From Takakia lepidozioides (Eukaryota > Streptophyta > Takakiopsida > Takakiales > Takakiaceae): a stretch of DNA of 60,000 nt. The translations under genes and the position numbers were made by a program. The stretch is taken from the NCBI GenBank assembly GCA_030704615.1, contig CM060734.1:58484042-58544041 (forward strand), read 5' to 3'. Below are positions 32,850 through 43,742 of the stretch, one piece after another; the first letter of the stretch is position 1, and each line of letters begins with the position of its first letter. The notes beneath the pieces are model-generated. The model saw nothing but the letters and a program-made list of their open reading frames with translations, did no database searches and was not told where the DNA came from.

Positions 32850-33748
32850 AATTTGAAGATCCTATGAAAAAAGATATAAATGAGTTTAGACTGGACAAAT
32901 TTTTCGCAAAGTGAGCCACTATAGCATGCTTCTGCCCGTTTGCAGCCCGAGAGGCACCACCAGCGTAACCAGAATGAGTGCCAAACATTTGCGGATCTTC
33001 ACCTATGGCAACAAGGCAAAACCTGAACCAGTCCCGAAGCGTTGAATAAGAGATGCCACAACGTCGTAAACACATAGATTTCCCTTTGGTTACTACCAGT
33101 AATTCCTTGTAGCAAGAGGCCACCTTGAGAACCATCTATGGTTGTATAGTTCCCTAGTATAAGTAGACATTCCATCAGTGCTACATGACAACAATCACCG
33201 CTCATGCGGGCAATCAATACCCAAGTGCCTACTCTATGCTGATCAATCTTGGACTTTTGAATAAAAAGCCGCATGTGTGAAGGGAAAATCTCATGCTGAC
33301 GGACTTTGCTCCCACGAAGGAAGCCAGTAAAACATAGGGTTATTGAGACCACTCCCATAAGATTTAAGAGGTTACATTTGGCTAGGGCAAGCTTCTGAAT
33401 GATGAAAAACATCATGAAGGTAGGATGGGTTTCTTTCTATTACTTCCTGAGCTAAGCGTTCGACGTGCCACTTCTCTGGCAATGCGGACCAACCGATAGT
33501 TTGTAGGAAAAGACATACCAGCAATATAATGAAAGAAAAATATTGCGGAAGAAGAAAGAAGAATCGGAGCAGGTGTGTTCGACGACTTTGTTAATTAGTA
33601 AGGTATTTAGACATATGAGTAATGGATCAGTTGGTAGGGCGGAAACCTTCTTAGTTTGACACCACATATTAAAATTATGCCAAGGACTAGCGTAAGTTTT
33701 CAAGGTGGATCGAACTTTAGAAATATTATTTGAAAACATCTGCCGCAA
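32850..33748 (-). pseudogene. DIRS tyrosine recombinase
   Basis: N-terminal core-binding part: SPWHNFNMWCQ and ALPTDPLLICLNTLL (33700-33580). Catalytic part: TGFLRGSKV with the first catalytic Arg, then QKSKIDQHRVGTWVLI (33320-33220). C-terminal box: FGTHSGYAGGASRAA (about 32990), where canonical recombinases read HSxRxGGA, so the second Arg is Tyr here. The expected nucleophile Tyr is not evident near LSSLNSFIS. At least two frameshifts. Confidence 0.8.
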
Positions 33749-33939
33749 GGTCTAAAGCTCTTGGATCAACAAGAGGTCTCGTAACCCATTCAGTTGAAGC
33801 GAGAATATCTGGAAAATATAGACACATACCTTGGTTAGAATTCGCAACGTAAACCGTATATTGAACTTGTCAACCGCGAGAATGGATGATTTAGAGCATC
33901 TAGATTGCTCGAAGCTTGATCTAGTGTGTCACCGCCCTT

Positions 33940-34600
33940 GGGAAAATAAATGAAATCTGCAATAAAATTGGCCTATACATCTGTGGAGATTCGCAGGAGA
34001 GGCCACCATGGTGCTGATTGCCATTCGAACACCACCAGGGACATAGAACCATTTTCATGGGTCTTTTAGTTTTGAACAATCTCACAGTGCTTCCTCGTCC
34101 ACTTGGCGAGAATTATTTGCGCTTTTCTCATTTTTAGATGCTTACGGTCACCTCCTTTCCCATCTTCTATAGTGGCTAGGTGTGACTCATTAAACATCTT
34201 TCACATTATTTTGTCGGGAGGCTATCGCCATTTACATCTACATAATTCATGTTTTCAAGTTTATCTTTCTTGTTTCAAACACTCTATTAGACTAGAACCC
34301 TAGTGGATCCCTAGATCTGAAAATGAATGGCTGATTACCTTTCAAAAATTAGAGACTTCGATAATTTTTCTCTCTCCCCCAATAATTTTGCTTTGATCGA
34401 ATCTAGATGGGGTCCCCATCATGTAGATAGATTTGCTAACTCCGTAAATACTCAACTTCCTGAATTCAATTATTGGCATTAGGTTAAGGGTAGTAGTATA
34501 AGTCATGATGCTTTCACACATGATTGGAGCCTTACAAATAATTATTGTTTTCCTCCGCCATCCCTAGTTTCTTTAACACTTAGGCATGCTTCCCAATGTC
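33940..34600 (+). pseudogene. DIRS RNase H and following region, inverted
   Basis: On the plus strand: SSTWRELFALFSF (about 34095), a degenerate middle with DSLNI, then NEWADYLSK across a frameshift (about 34325), and SRWGPHHVDRFANSVNTQLP with HDAFTHDWSL and PPPSLVSL (34400-34580). These are the RNase H end and conserved post-RNase H block of DIRS elements. RT and recombinase on both sides are on the minus strand. Confidence 0.8.
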
Positions 34601-35735
34601 ATGAGTGGCTCAGAATTTTGTGGATAAAAGAGAAACCCAAGTGGAGAATTCAGTCCGAGCCAACCGTATAAAGTAATGAAACCCTGCCAACATGATCTAG
34701 TCAACAAATCTGCATGAAGGTGGAAGGTCAATAATCTACAATGGGGTCCTAGAACTAATGCCATAGGAGATAACATGCCTAGGATAGAAGCTAAAAGTCT
34801 GGAAGTGCATCTAGAAAGTTTAAGACACCTATGAATAACATTAATTAATTTATCTTGACGAGTTTTTGTAATCGAGAAGCGACCAAAAAGAGCTGAAGTG
34901 TCTATAGTGAAACCCAAAAAGTTTGCTTGGTGAGAGCACTACAACTGGCATTATTGCAAGCCACTAAAAAACCAGCTGATCGGAGATAAAAAAAAACCTG
35001 ATATCTAGTAGAATAAATTCAGAAGATGACTGGCAGGTGAAAAGAAAATCATCTAGGTACGGGATGCACCGGAAGCCGTGGGAACGCCATAAACGAAACA
35101 TTTGTATTGAATGATTTTGTGAAGACATAACATGCGGTAGCTACCCTAAATTCAAAACCGAGATAGATAAAAAGCGGGGGTGGATGTCAATATGATGGTA
35201 ACCAGACTTAAGATCGAAGGTAAAAATATAGTCGTTGACGCGACAAATGGATTCTACTGAGGTAATGTGTTCAAAACCTAAGGTATGTAAAAGAGTTGAG
35301 AACTCTAAGGTCAAGAATCAAACGAAATTTTCCATTGGCCTTGGGCACAACTCCAAGAGGTGAGCAGAAGAAAGGCTTAAGGGGAGAGACCAGCACCAGT
35401 TGAAACTAAAGCTGCGATTGCTTCTGTCACAAAAGAAGAAAATTTAAAAACTGAGGCATGGTTCTTGCCAATCCATGGGTCAGTAGGTGGCCTTAAAAGC
35501 CATGGTAATTGATAGCCACAAGAAATCCAAGCGAGGATGCAAAAAGTTCTCCATAAAGGGAGAGCCTTCCTAAGGCGGTGACACACTTGTGAGCCTTGAG
35601 CTGAAGAGGTAGAGAATCATATTCAGACTTAAAAGAAGTTATATCTGCAGTATATAGATTAAAAAACATCATTAGGTGAGGAGGATAGAGTCTGGAATTT
35701 TTTTTGTATTTAACTAAGTTCCTCCGATAGTCCAT
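34600..35735 (-). pseudogene. DIRS reverse transcriptase
   Basis: WRTFCILAWISCGYQLPW, then FCSPLGVVPKANGKFRLILD with LRVLNS (about 35380-35290), and later GFTIDTSALFGRFSI, RLLASILGMLSPM (34910-34790). The pattern is that of DIRS/YR retrotransposon RT rather than LINE or LTR RT. Stops and frameshifts are present. Confidence 0.82.
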
Positions 35736-35889
35736 TGATCGACATTTACACTAGAAAAAGAACTATATAGATACTACGTTAAACACCTACGGTCTTGCCG
35801 GCTGATAGTCCATCGATCGACAATTACACTAGAAAAAAAGAACTCTATAGATACTACGTTAAACACCTACGGTCTTGCCTGCTGGAAAA

Positions 35890-36065
35890 AATTTACACGA
35901 GTTATTGCCCGGATACCATTGTGCCCCACATAAGGTCCATGTGGAATATTTCCCCCACGCATAGGTGATGTAGGTGTGCCAACTTGATTCGCAAAAATGC
36001 ACACGGAGGCCTTATGACCCGAGGTCCCACAAATCAAGCAATTTCCCTAGAAACTCTGAGAGAAA
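35890..36065 (-). pseudogene. DIRS gag-like CCHC zinc knuckle
   Basis: CLICGTSGHKASVC fits CX2CX4HX4C exactly, in an open minus-strand stretch leading towards the RT. Confidence 0.7.
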
Positions 36066-36130
36066 TTCTGATTTAGACGTCCTTGATGTCTAGAGTAAAA
36101 TTCTTGTCGTCGTCTCCGGGAACATAATTG

Positions 36131-36180
36131 TAGTAACATAATTTGATTTCCTTAAAAATGGAATCGTCATACACCTTGAC
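36131..36180 (+). repeat. 50-bp direct repeat, right copy
   Basis: Pairs with 32367-32416. Its end coincides exactly with resumption of copia coding. Confidence 0.85.
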
Positions 36181-36850
36181 TTGTGAAGAATGAGTTCCAC
36201 TGCCTCACCAAGCACATCAACATTGTTTTTCATATCATTCAAGAGAAGTATGAAGAAGGCCAGATCAATGTGACCTACATATGCGCCAGTGATGACTAGA
36301 TTGCCGATGTGCTCACAAAGCCTCTGCCAACCGCAAAAACTCCTTGGATTAATAGCAGTTCTATGTTGTTGATAAGAAAGACTACCCCATATGTCGAGTG
36401 GGAGTTTTGGAGGAGATTTTTGCTACTACATATGGATAGTCTCACAAGAGGCCATCCATTCGACTAAACCAGTGCCAACTTAATAAGAGGTCACCGCACC
36501 ACCGCACCTACTAGCGGTGATTTAACTAGAACTCCTACAGATGAGCAATACTACTAGGATGGGAGAAGTAGTGGCCTACAACTCTTTATAGAAGGTGCTG
36601 GTGGGGAGCGATCATTACTCTCTCTCTCTCATTGCCTTGTGATCAGCGCTCTCTTGCACGTAGCGGGGAAGCTGCTCTCTATGTACTTGTAAGTTGTAAG
36701 TTGTGTGAGCTATAGATTGTTTGATCGGTATTATGTAGTCTCTGGGTTGGATGCGTGAAGTAGCAGCAGTTAGTTAGTTCGCCTGTAGAGTCAGCGTTGT
36801 ATTCCTTGACACGAGCAATACTAAGTCTGGTTACTGGTAAAAGATCGTGT
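36180..36850 (+). mobile_element. Ty1/copia RNase H C-terminus and probable 3' LTR
   Basis: LVKNEFHCLTKHINIVFH, EKYEEGQINVTY and IADVLTKPLP (36180-36330) are the conserved end of copia RNase H. The following sequence likely contains the 3' LTR, with GTGGGAGTTTTGGAGGAG as a possible purine tract (36397-36420) and CTTTATAGA as a TATA-like box (36577). The LTR ends are not defined. Confidence 0.75.
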
Positions 36851-37065
36851 CATTTGTCTTCCGGGTGGGCTGAACTTGATTAAGCATATTCAAAAAACCC
36901 AACGTAAATAAGATCAGCGGCTTCCCCAGAGAAGCTGCAGAATAGCGGTTACCACGGAGGTATGCCCAGACCGCAACTTTCTGTCTCGCTCTCAAGTTCT
37001 GCTCAAACTGGTCGTGAGCTGGTCTATGCCCACAAGGCTACCACAAACAAAGTCTTATGATTACC

Positions 37066-37110
37066 TTCTCTCTCTCTCTCTCTCACATACACACACACAC
37101 ACACACACAT
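37066..37110 (+). repeat. (TC)n(AC)n microsatellite
   Basis: TC repeats then AC repeats. Confidence 0.95.
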
Positions 37111-37283
37111 CCCATACACAAGATGCAGACTACTAGAGGCTGTCATAATCGTACTAGGGGTCCGCTCTTCACTCAGAAAAATCTCCCACATGGAATCACA
37201 AGGGGTCGGATTGATCGAGGACTTCAATCGACTCAAGGCTCTACAGCTATGTACACCCGAAAATATTTACACAAAGGGGATGT

Positions 37284-38918
37284 CTAGTCTGATTCCAAGT
37301 TAGACTTGAACTTTTGAAGTAGGTAGTCTACAGTGATGTCAAATGCATCTTTACTCTCCACAACATGCACTCCAGGTTTTCTGTAGATTATTTGCGGTAA
37401 AATTTCAATGATCTTTTCCTGCATAGCAACGATGGTTTCTTGCGAGATCTGAGTCAGGTGCTCCATCACATTGAACTGGCCTTTAACCACCTCCTCCCCG
37501 GAAAATAGAACAGAGTAGCTGCTCCCATCATGGGGGAGATGCCACAGATATTGTTTATAAGCAGAAGACGGATCGAAGAAGACGGGTATACTCCCGGCCA
37601 CCATACAATCAAACACAGCTTTCCGGGTTGGGCTATCGCCCGGGGGTTGCAGGCAGAATATCGAGCGAAGCGACAGTCCAGTAACAGTTTGTGGGTTCTT
37701 CACACACTTGTCATAGGTACAGAGGAGGAGAGAGCAGGCTGAACTGTTTGAGCATTGGTCCATGAGCTCTCCTCGAAGAGACCGCTCCTGATTCTGTTGC
37801 CTTGGGGACCCGGCAAACGAAACCAATATGTCTCTCTTTGAGCTTCTCACAGTAGCTTGCCATGCTCGAATTTGATCGTTTGTAGAAGGGTGAAAGGCTG
37901 TTGGATACGGAACCGCCATTTCATCATTGACCCAGGGATTTCTTTCTATTGAGAGCTTTGTGACGTTCTCCATCTCAGGAATAGACAATAATGAATTGCC
38001 CCAGCCTGTTTCCACCTCTTCCTGCCTGCGGAAGTCCCACACAATACGCCCCAGGACAAGCACATGATTTTTACCCCCGTAGCGCTTCCAATGTGGGTGA
38101 CCTTGCAGCCATCCCACCATCCTCTGGCTCAGACGATCCCGTACTTGCATCCAGGGTGAATGTATATGCCGTATCAAATCGAGCGCGGGGTAGAATGGAA
38201 GGTATAAAATTGTGGCCTCTTCGGGGTTAGTGGTGAGGCAAGTGTAGGTCTTCAGTCTTTCATGAAACATAATCTCCAAATTGAATTGGTCTGTATGGAA
38301 CCAAGCATCGTGAGGTAGGAGGACATCATATAGTGAGTCGTTCTTTGGCAACTGAAATTGCCGCCCAAGCCCTCGGTTCTCAAGATTGTCACACATATCT
38401 TCCCATCCTGACACACCCACACAGTCCTCTACCAGAAGTTGGTTGTATTGTGGGGGCAAGTCGTAAATGTAGATATGCCGGCCCGAACAATCCCCATTCT
38501 TCCTGATCATAGTGTCCAGATGATCTCTTCTTGAAGCCTCCGATTGTGAGACGAGGAAAGAATGCCTAGCTTGTAGAAGTAGCTCATCCACTCCAATGAA
38601 AACATACAAAATCACAAACACACTTAGTGCAATACCGACAGCAATGGACCACCTCCTCCCTGCACTCTTGTGCTTTGCAGAGTCCACAACGTCCTTTCGT
38701 GCCTGCAATAATATCACCCACCACTCCAAAGCTGTCCGAATCCCTCTGTCGACCTCCTTAAGTTTGCAACTCGTCTTCATGGAACTGTACGCATTCCAAC
38801 AACACTGACGTGACGTTCCAATATCTCGGTACTGACTTCTTGGCATCACGGGGTTGAATTCTGGAGGTTTATTTCTAGGGAACCGTACAAAACGTACACA
38901 AGTCTCTTCCTCCTTCAA
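37284..38918 (-). CDS. MUR3-like GT47 (exostosin family) glycosyltransferase
   Basis: Type II membrane protein: a cytosolic N-terminus, one membrane segment (IAVGIALSVFVILYVFIGV, about residues 91-110 of the open frame) and a luminal catalytic domain. Exostosin/GT47 signatures include IYIYDLPPQYN, FYPALDLIRHI, NHVLVLGRIVWDFRR, VPYPTAFHP, RDILVSFAGSPR, FCLQPPGDSPTRKAVFDCM and IPVFFDPSSAYKQYLWHLP. This pattern is the clade of MUR3/XLT2 xyloglucan galactosyltransferases in the Golgi; the acceptor sugar cannot be read from sequence. The frame opens with a TTG. The first ATG is at 38846 (520 residues), or an upstream exon joins near AACAG at 38940. Intact and apparently functional. Confidence 0.9.
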   Translation of the reverse strand: MKEEETCVRFVRFPRNKPPEFNPVMPRSQYRDIGTSRQCCWNAYSSMKTSCKLKEVDRGIRTALEWWVILLQARKDVVDSAKHKSAGRRWSIAVGIALSVFVILYVFIGVDELLLQARHSFLVSQSEASRRDHLDTMIRKNGDCSGRHIYIYDLPPQYNQLLVEDCVGVSGWEDMCDNLENRGLGRQFQLPKNDSLYDVLLPHDAWFHTDQFNLEIMFHERLKTYTCLTTNPEEATILYLPFYPALDLIRHIHSPWMQVRDRLSQRMVGWLQGHPHWKRYGGKNHVLVLGRIVWDFRRQEEVETGWGNSLLSIPEMENVTKLSIERNPWVNDEMAVPYPTAFHPSTNDQIRAWQATVRSSKRDILVSFAGSPRQQNQERSLRGELMDQCSNSSACSLLLCTYDKCVKNPQTVTGLSLRSIFCLQPPGDSPTRKAVFDCMVAGSIPVFFDPSSAYKQYLWHLPHDGSSYSVLFSGEEVVKGQFNVMEHLTQISQETIVAMQEKIIEILPQIIYRKPGVHVVESKDAFDITVDYLLQKFKSNLESD

Positions 38919-38949
38919 AGTGACTGCTGCATCATCTGTTCAAAGTAAG

Positions 38950-39889
38950 AAATTGGAATACAAATGAAGCAATTTCCAGAACAGCTAGTTTAAATCCTAC
39001 AGTGATAAATGGAGGGAGAGACAAGGAGCAGAAGCGAAGCATTTCCAGGTGCTCTTCAAGTCATGATTGTGGAAACAGACACTCCCCCTGATTTAGAGAA
39101 GACAACTCCAGACTCGGACTGAGAGGGACATACAGAGACGGATTCTACCACCCCCTTCTTCTTCTTCTTCTACCCACCTCCATTGCGGTCAAACCCAACA
39201 CCGAGTTTGTGCCACGACACTACCAAATATAACACATTCTCCACCACAGCCAAAATTCGTCCACATTCATTGCTGGCCTTGTGTTTTTATTTATTTTTGT
39301 TACTATGGGAGGGAATAAAGTAAGCCCATTGACACTTTTACTGTGTAATTTCAAGAAAATTGTTTGTTTTTACTTTCCATACCCCAAAAAATAAACAGTG
39401 CAGTTTTAATCTCCATACCCAGAAATATGAGGAGCTTGGTATTGAGGCATCACTAAGTTTGGAGTAGAGTCAACCCTGTAGCCCTTGCGTGTAAGAAGAA
39501 CACTTGCACAAAAGAACCACCAAAATGTGGTGGAGGTCCTTCATTGCACTAATTTGCTCAGTACACATGCTCATGCTCAAATGTGGGCTTTAAATGGAAA
39601 ACCTTTTGCCAAAATATAATGTCCAAATTGACCGTTATAAAATAAGAAGGATAAATCTGAAGGAAAATGAATATGATGGAATTGCAAGTGAGAGATTCGG
39701 AAGGGATAAATCTGAAATGAACTGAACATAAAAGGATTCCAAGAGATGGGAAATTATTCTCCATTTCAAATCCGTTATCTTTCCTTTTCTTACCACTAGT
39801 GTGGCCTTGAGCGCGTAATATAAGTTTATAAGTATTTCAACTTTAAAAGATATTGTAAACGGCAACATTCCACTAAAACCCAATTCGTT
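38950..39889. other. Upstream region of the GT47 gene
   Basis: AT-rich, with a CTT microsatellite at 39154-39171. Possible 5' exon not identified. Confidence 0.4.
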
Positions 39890-40042
39890 TTTTCTCATGA
39901 ATTTTCAATGACGAAAAATACTTGAGATTCTTCCCCTTGCAGGTCCAAAAAATATGAAACTGCCCGAGGGCTTTCCAGCTGTATCGAGAATCCGGGCAGA
40001 TGCCTTGCCGTTTGGGAGATCTCAACGTAGGAACAAAACAAA
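39890..40042 (-). repeat. Dispersed repeat R2, minus-strand copy
   Basis: Related to 5708-5890: shares GTTGAGAT, GGAAAGCCCTCG, ACCTGCA and CATTGAAAATTCA in the same order. Confidence 0.6.
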
Positions 40043-40492
40043 CTACCTTGCTTAATATATTGACTACACTCACAAAATACAGTAATGAATAGTCCTGAGA
40101 TGATTCTCATATGTATATCACAGAGGGGATGAAAGGGTGGTGATAGTAGATGGATGAATCTTAAACATTTGAAGAAGTTCTTTACTACAAGTGGGTATTT
40201 GAAGGCATCATCTTGACAAGTAGGTAAAGGTTGGGGAAGGTACATGAAGAGAAGAGAAAAGCAGCAATGCATGCATGGTCTCTCCTCACATTTAGGGAGG
40301 GCAATAAAAAAACAAAGAATATGGAATTGTCTGTGCCTGAAAAGCCAAAGTGCTGCAGGAATCTAGAAGCCCATGGATTGATTTGGGAATAGTCTCCGAT
40401 TTGGTATATATAGTGCAGTAATTAAGTTCTCAGTTCAATTGATCGCATATATTGTTAGTTTTGCAATGTGAGACAGACATAGACAGACAGAC

Positions 40493-40633
40493 ATGGGGAG
40501 GGTAGTGAGACGTGAGAGATGCTGCAGCCATGCACAAGAGGAAAGAATAACCTCTGGGCCCGTGAAAGGCGAGTACACATGGGGCACCAAGAACAGCGCG
40601 AAGGAGCTCCAACAGGAACCAGAGCTAACTTAG
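40493..40633 (+). CDS. Short open frame behind a TATA box, hypothetical
   Basis: A TATATATAG box at about 40406-40412 precedes a 46-codon frame from ATG 40493. No domain recognised. Listed only because promoter spacing is plausible; it may be the first exon of something else or chance. Confidence 0.2.
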   Translation: MGRVVRRERCCSHAQEERITSGPVKGEYTWGTKNSAKELQQEPELT

Positions 40634-40997
40634 AAAGGGATGGCGCAGAAAAAGCAGCCGCTCAAAAGCGCAAGGAAACTAGCAATCCCGAACACGAAAG
40701 AACTATGAAGCCACATCAAACGTCCCCAGAAAAATCTAGCTGAGGCTTGACGTGGGGGGATCCTGCGTTTGGGGTGACGCCAGTTCACCTCATCCTCTGC
40801 TGGGGACTTGCCATGAATCGGAGATAGTTATCTACTTTTAGTCAAAATTTCGGACAACTTCAGCACGCAAAACAGAGTTAGTATATTGATGCGGTATATT
40901 TGATTTTGCCGAGATTTGAACAACCGAATGCTGTCAAAGCTGCTGTGTGCACTCTGATCATCACTCATGTGGCTCAACTGTGTGTGACAAGGGCCCA

Positions 40998-42174
40998 TCA
41001 GGGAGGGGACAGATGCGTCGTCCGCCTTGTCCCTCCTGTAAAAACTCTCTCAGCCTGCAGGGACATCCAATCGTCGAGGTGTGGGTAGCTCTCCACAAGC
41101 CCCTTATACGGAGCACCTCGGAGGTCAAGAAGTAGAGACTGCGGGTTGTTGAAGTTTGCCTCGATCGCACGTCTAACTATCGCTTCCGAGTTGCATTTTA
41201 AGCCCACATCAAGAATGGTCAAATTGCTATTCTGGTTGATATCTACGTTGCCCTCCACATACTGCTCACATTGTTTCTTCGGGGCTGCAACTTCATATTC
41301 CGTTGCCAACACCAGGAGGTCCTTCCACATGTGCGGGAGGCGAGTGGGAGACACGGATGCCCGGTAGAAGTAGTCGACAAATGCTTCGAACACATCCTCC
41401 TTGTGGGTAACATTGCTACTGTCTGTACATCCTGGCGGAGACAGTAAGATCAGATCACTTGACTGCCATTCGAGCTCTGATTACCCGCGATTTAGCTGCC
41501 TGGACCGACCCAGAAGGAAAAAATACAAGATGAATTCCATAGTCTTCACCTATAAATGGACAGAGGAACAGTGCACGACGCAGTAAAAATGGTGATCACA
41601 CCAGTTAGACTAGCACACTAGCTGAGAAAAGGTGAAATCGAAGCTGCAATTGCACACAGATTTTAGACAGCACATTACTTCAGTAGACCTCGTGAACAAA
41701 AATGAACTGCCTCAATAACATGCATTGGTGGAGATGTAGAGAATTCCTTCTTAGTTCTTATCCTCCATACGTCTGCGCTAGTGAAATCAAGCTAGGCTGT
41801 GGATCGCCCTTGTGTAAATTGCATCTCGTTCTGTTGACATATTTGCCACGTAATAGCTGTATCCTAGCACGCGGCCATCATGGTACGCTGAAGGCTCCAA
41901 GGCATGTAGCCAGGTTCTCGCGTAAAACCGAGTTTAAAAAAGGCGACCTGCTCGCACAGAAAGATATTCGGTGCTCCTGCGCAGCCACCTTCCGTTCCCA
42001 CATCCCATCCCGATCTGAGTTCGCCCCTTCAGCGCTCGTGGCTGCAGTGAGTGGGGTATGGCAATTGACGTCGCGGCCTTCATGACTTGCAGCGGTCATG
42101 GAGCCTTCGGTTGTCCCGTTACCTGCCATAGCTGCCCAGAGTACAAGCACGAGCTGTTCACTGCTGCACGCCAC
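40998..42174 (-). pseudogene. BTB/POZ-domain protein relic
   Basis: The clear part (41393-40998) reads VFEAFVDYFYRASV, then HMWKDLLVLATEYEV and CEQYVEGN, the second half of a BTB/POZ domain and its C-terminal extension. Upstream, VTHKEDVFEAF continues across a frame change at about 41450. A further minus-strand frame (42174-41881) has VAAQEHRISFCASRSPFLN, resembling the BTB 'AHKxVLxARSPxF' segment. Either introns or frameshifts separate the pieces. BTB proteins often act as CUL3 ubiquitin-ligase adaptors. Confidence 0.6.
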
Positions 42175-42179
42175 TCCCT

Positions 42180-43479
42180 CGAATCAGTCTGTATATATGT
42201 TAACTTAGTTTTTGTCCTAAGTTAGTATTCTTTTGATCAGATGTACAGTAACAACTAACGACATTGATGAAAGCGGCTGATCTGCTGACAGTTACTCGAT
42301 ACTGACCGAATTCCACAGCTAGCATGGAAAAGCCAATCACTAATTGCACAGTGAAGAGCCAACCCTCCACCGGTGCGCTGCATGTTTTGTTTTTGGCGAA
42401 AAATCGCCCAATGGTGACCTCAAAACATTAAAATGGAATATTCTGTCATAAATTCCCAATTTTTTGTCCTATTTTCCCAGCCCTATTCCTGCGGCCTTAT
42501 TCTCCTCCTATGCCTATAATAGTTCCCGACTATGCAGGTTCGGCAACTGCCAAACCTGCTTTTTCCGAACTGAGGGCAAACTTCTAGGCCACATTATGAT
42601 GCAGCACCCGAGCGCACTTTTCGACATGAAAAACAGTCAAAATTAGGTCGGGAAGGGCTAAATTCTAGGAATATTCCCTAAAAATTGCTCTGCTCATGCT
42701 TACATGTGCTCCTGCTCATGCTCACCGCTCATGCAAAGTACACACCCTTGAATCTGGGCTGACGGGTTGTTTGATCAAGATGAAATGTTAGATCTATCCC
42801 GGTGGGTGTGAAACAAGGCCCTGTTTTTGGTATCAGAGTTGCTGATCGCGGCCATTCAAGTTCAAGTTGGCAGACCAGAGGGCTGCCGATTTAGTGACAC
42901 AATGGATGCACAGCTCTAACTATACTACACATGGACTATACTACACATGGACCAGACATTGGTGATTTGGTCTTACGTATAGAGAGTTTTGGTCGCATCT
43001 CACTTGTAGGTTTGAATCCACTGTCTCTTTACTGTACACCAGGAGATATAGCAATCCGTATCGTGCACACGGGTGGAGGAACTTACGCTAAAACATGGAT
43101 TCTTGCTAAGGATATAGGAGGATGATTCTATCCAAATTTTCAATGGATGAACATAATATATAGCTATTTCTTGTAAAACTTAATAGCCACTCGTGCTATT
43201 TTTCAAATTTTAAAAACAAATCACTGTATAATAATCCATGGGTGTCCGAGGTGGAACTTCCCGCTCGCTTTAAGTTCTTGTGAGGACCCAAGTGGTTCTG
43301 GTAGAGAGGGGGCATAGCATAGAATAGAGAGACAGGGTTTTTTTTAAGGTTTTTGAAAAGGGGTAGGCAGTGCAAGTGGCCCACTTTAGATAATTTTCCT
43401 CCAATTGGTAGGCTACATGTATTTCCACTCTTGTGGTATTCTGCGAATCAAATGGATGTTGATGAGCAATAGAAGTCGA
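42180..43479. other. Intergenic spacer
   Basis: No gene, RNA or recognisable repeat found. Confidence 0.4.
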
Positions 43480-43742
43480 AGTAAAAAATAAAAAATAAAA
43501 AAGGAAACACCCGGGAGCCACAGCTCACACATCAGGCCCCTTAATAGTGAGAGGAGAAAATAACCTCTTTCAACCGCGCCATGGAGGCGTATAAGTGGGA
43601 CAGCGCCCCGGGAAGGGGGAGAAGAGAATACCGGGGAGAAGAGAATACCACACCGGTCAAGTAGCACGATTTGACCCCAGAATCATCTGGGTATCACTCA
43701 GTGCACTAACCAACTGAGCTACTGACTGTTGGTAACTCTTTC
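43480..43742 (-). repeat. tRNA-derived SINE, copy 3
   Basis: Best-preserved head of the three: GTCAGTAGCTCAGTTGGTTA (A-box) and TGGGGTCAAATCG (B-box). Ends in an A-rich tail seen as TAAAAAATAAAAAATAAAAA on the plus strand. A 17-bp GGGGAGAAGAGAATACC duplication (about 43615-43648) is internal. Confidence 0.75.

Larger units (their letters stand above)
32367..36180 (-). mobile_element. DIRS-like tyrosine-recombinase retrotransposon, degenerate
   Basis: Minus-strand order: gag-like zinc knuckle (36060-36010), reverse transcriptase (35735-34600), an RNase H region in the opposite orientation (33950-34600, plus strand), then tyrosine recombinase (33748-32850). The segment is bounded by a 50-bp direct repeat (32367-32416 and 36131-36180, 47 of 50 identical), like the split direct repeats of PAT/Ngaro-type elements. 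Copia coding resumes at 36180 with LVKNEFHCLTKH, so the DIRS element sits in copia. Confidence 0.8.

Noticed and set aside
37057-37287. Open frame across the TC/AC microsatellite
   Set aside because: Coding arises from simple repeat translation (HTHTHTH).
43670-43740. True tRNA gene
   Set aside because: A and B boxes are present but acceptor-stem pairing is not evident and the same head recurs with the same body and A-rich tail, so it is a SINE.
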